A stretch of DNA of 8,379 nucleotides, from the NCBI GenBank assembly GCA_021205005.1, contig JAJPYK010000300.1, forward strand, positions 1 to 8,379, written 5' to 3'. The notes under the pieces are model-generated. The model saw nothing but the letters and a program-made list of their open reading frames with translations. It had not been told where the DNA came from and did not search any database. The DNA is from Paraprevotella sp. GTDB lineage: Bacteria; Bacteroidota; Bacteroidia; Bacteroidales; Bacteroidaceae. Shown in pieces: positions 7,720 through 8,379 of the stretch. How positions within the stretch are numbered: the stretch's first letter is position 1; each line of letters begins with the position of its first letter. Position numbers and translations under genes: made by a program.

Positions 7720-7742
7720 CTGTCTTTAATGATACATTTTTG

Positions 7743-7750
7743 CAAATATA
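7743..7750 (-). promoter_or_regulatory. -7 promoter element for kdsA-kdsD-cls
   Basis: On the - strand 7750-7743 reads TATATTTG, an exact match to TAnnTTTG. It lies 23 bases upstream of the kdsA ATG, so the leader would be short, about 15-20 bases. No good TTTG -33 element is visible at the expected spacing; the upstream stretch is a run of T. The element may therefore rely on an activator or on an AT-rich upstream region. Confidence 0.6.
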
Positions 7751-7765
7751 ACAAAAAAAAGAAAG

Positions 7766-7843
7766 ATGACCGAGACTCTCACTGCTAAAATAACGGAAAT
7801 GGCGGATTCCTTCCGTTTTTCTCCCGAAGAAAAGACCGGATGA
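7766..7843 (+). CDS. Possible 25-codon small ORF in the divergent intergenic region
   Basis: An ATG at 7766 opens 25 sense codons closed by TGA at 7841-7843. The start is preceded by an A-rich stretch with AGAAAG directly before it. The translation begins MTETLTAKITEMADSF and ends RFSPEEKTG. It is hydrophilic, balanced in charge and built of ordinary codons, and the DNA is less AT-rich than its flanks. I recognise no family. The nearest upstream -7 candidate, TACATTTT at 7733-7740, misses one position. The stop codon abuts the -33 element of the next gene. It could be a leader peptide, a relic of a larger gene, or chance; at this length chance is quite possible. Confidence 0.25.
   Translation: MTETLTAKITEMADSFRFSPEEKTG
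7792..7820. other. Hairpin with T-run between the divergent promoters
   Basis: AACGGAA (7792-7798) pairs with TTCCGTT (7811-7817), a 7-bp stem with a 12-base loop, and T residues continue to 7820. A-rich sequence lies on the other side, so the element has a bidirectional terminator shape. No annotated gene ends here; it is upstream of both flanking promoters and within the small ORF at 7766-7843. It might insulate the two divergent units or terminate a transcript of the small ORF. The stem is short, so the call is weak. Confidence 0.35.
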
Positions 7844-7875
7844 TTTGCATACATGGCAGAATGAAATTAATTTTG
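7844..7875 (+). promoter_or_regulatory. Bacteroides-type promoter of the ABM gene
   Basis: TTTG at 7844-7847 (-33) and TAATTTTG at 7868-7875 (-7) both match the Bacteroides consensus exactly, with a 20-base spacer. The transcription start should fall near 7882, about 20 bases before the ATG at 7902. This is the best promoter in the window. Confidence 0.8.
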
Positions 7876-7901
7876 CGACACCATTTTAAACTTACGAGAA
7901 T

Positions 7902-8177
7902 ATGATCAGATTAAATGTTTTTATCCAGACTGATGCCGCGCATCATGCTGCCGTACGGGAGGCTGCCAAAGAACTGGTGGCCTGTTCCCTGAAAGATAAC
8001 GGATGTATTTCTTACGACTTGTTCGAGAGCGCCACGCGAAAGGACGTGCTCATGATTTGCGAGACATGGAAAGATGCCGAGTCGCTGACAGCGCATGAAG
8101 GCACGGCACACTTCACCCGACTGGTTCCGGCCATTCAGGAAGGAGCTCAAATGAAGATAGAGAAATTCAATTTCTAA
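7902..8177 (+). CDS. Antibiotic biosynthesis monooxygenase (ABM) domain protein
   Basis: This is a 91-residue single-domain protein of the ABM/dimeric alpha-beta barrel superfamily. The pattern fits: a first beta strand (2-9), a helix rich in Ala/Glu (15-29), then GCISYDLFES (34-43), strand VLMICETWKD (49-58), the helix start AESLTAHEGTAHF (59-71) and a final strand (82-90). Such proteins are usually homodimers and include quinol monooxygenases (YgiN type), heme-degrading enzymes and many members of unknown substrate. I see no basis to choose among these, and the name does not imply antibiotic synthesis. It is cytoplasmic, with no signal peptide. It has its own exact-consensus promoter (7844-7875) and a downstream hairpin (8198-8248), so it is probably monocistronic. 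It is transcribed divergently from kdsA, with no evident functional link. Confidence 0.9.
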   Translation: MIRLNVFIQTDAAHHAAVREAAKELVACSLKDNGCISYDLFESATRKDVLMICETWKDAESLTAHEGTAHFTRLVPAIQEGAQMKIEKFNF

Positions 8178-8197
8178 ACGACACCCTTTCCGTAAAT

Positions 8198-8248
8198 ACA
8201 GTTCCCGCCGACGTCGGGTGTACAAGAACGTCGGAACACTGTTTTTTT
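8198..8248 (+). terminator. Rho-independent terminator of the ABM gene
   Basis: A two-tier hairpin lies 20 bases past the stop codon. The outer stem is ACAGT (8198-8202) with ACTGT (8238-8242), and the inner 7-bp stem is CCGACGT (8208-8214) with ACGTCGG (8228-8234). The tiers are separated by an internal loop, and seven T residues follow at 8242-8248. The inner arm also belongs to the self-complementary CCGACGTCGG (8208-8217), so other folds are possible. Confidence 0.7.
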
Positions 8249-8297
8249 CTCCGCAGATTGAAAAATCAATCTGCGGAGAAAAATTTTTCAATCTGCG
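8244..8297. repeat. 18-bp perfect inverted repeat plus a third arm copy; second terminator-like structure
   Basis: An 18-bp perfect stem forms between 8244-8261 and 8266-8283 with an AAAA loop; the arm contains CTCCGCAGATTGA. TTTTT follows at 8284-8288, so on the + strand it resembles a second, tandem terminator. A third copy of the arm sequence, TCAATCTGCG, occurs at 8288-8297, directly repeating 8266-8275. As a result 8252-8266 can alternatively pair with 8283-8297, 15 bp perfect. The T-run of the preceding terminator overlaps the first arm at 8244-8248. Confidence 0.8.
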
Positions 8298-8379
8298 CCA
8301 AACGATTTTAGGAACTGCCTCATCCCTTCCGACGTCCTTCTGCATCGGACGTCGAGATGGCAGAAACGACAGCGGCCAT
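8298..8379. other. Unassigned right edge with an 8-bp inverted repeat
   Basis: An inverted repeat CGACGTCC/GGACGTCG (8330-8337 with 8347-8354) has a 9-base loop, and each arm holds the palindrome GACGTC. No promoter match or T-run accompanies it. Short frames reach the window edge on both strands: an ATG at 8357 on the + strand, and - strand frames closing at 8288 and 8320. None is long enough to call a gene, so the content of this edge remains open. Confidence 0.4.

Noticed and set aside
7911..8345. A 144-codon open frame on the - strand across the ABM gene and its downstream repeats
   Set aside because: It runs through the ABM CDS and both terminator hairpins, and its translation looks like no known family.
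8288..8379. Possible C-terminal part of a - strand gene entering from the right edge (ending RQFLKSFGAD), or a + strand gene starting at 8357
   Set aside because: Fewer than 31 codons are visible, several frames are open at once on both strands, and no homology or promoter supports any of them. The sequence beyond the edge is needed.
1..8379. CRISPR arrays, tRNA or rRNA genes, insertion sequences, phage or toxin-antitoxin genes
   Set aside because: I looked on both strands. There is no spaced direct-repeat series, no tRNA cloverleaf, no transposase or integrase motifs, and no small toxin-antitoxin-like pair.

Overview
The window reads as chromosomal DNA from a member of the Bacteroidota, probably order Bacteroidales. 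Three gene starts are preceded by the TAnnTTTG -7 element used by the Bacteroides primary sigma factor. The phosphoglycerate kinase carries the acidic insertion seen in Bacteroides enzymes, and Shine-Dalgarno sequences are weak or absent. By eye the coding DNA looks close to half G+C, which would be high for a classical Bacteroides; no figure was computed. The species cannot be named from this alone.

Layout. Bases 1-186 hold a GC-rich, hairpin-prone block of unknown nature and then the pgk promoter. On the + strand follow pgk (187-1437) with its own terminator-like hairpin (1466-1504), and a two-gene unit made of a solute-binding-protein-like lipoprotein (1514-2476) and a large TPR protein (2480-4696). 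The two are 3 bp apart, and a strong intrinsic terminator (4748-4777) ends the unit inside the 3' end of the convergent gene. On the - strand a compact operon runs right to left: kdsA (6961-7719), kdsD/kpsF (6014-6964) and a phospholipase D/cardiolipin synthase-like gene (4709-6010), joined by a 4-bp ATGA overlap and a 3-bp gap. A divergent control region (7720-7901) separates kdsA from a small ABM-fold monooxygenase gene on the + strand (7902-8177). The last 200 bases contain tandem inverted repeats that look like terminators, then an unassigned edge.

How the genes work together. KdsD converts ribulose 5-phosphate to arabinose 5-phosphate, and KdsA condenses that with phosphoenolpyruvate to Kdo 8-phosphate, the precursor of the lipopolysaccharide inner-core sugar. 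The co-transcribed PLD enzyme probably makes or remodels cardiolipin, so the - strand operon is an envelope operon. Phosphoglycerate kinase is core glycolysis. The lipoprotein and TPR pair have no transporter partners here and no assigned function. They are the least understood genes in the window.

I found no defence system, mobile element, CRISPR array, tRNA or rRNA. Most of the window is ordinary housekeeping DNA. The points worth a second look are small: a terminator encoded within an opposing gene, a 25-codon ORF in the divergent region, a three-copy inverted repeat that could form alternative hairpins, and the orphan lipoprotein-TPR pair.
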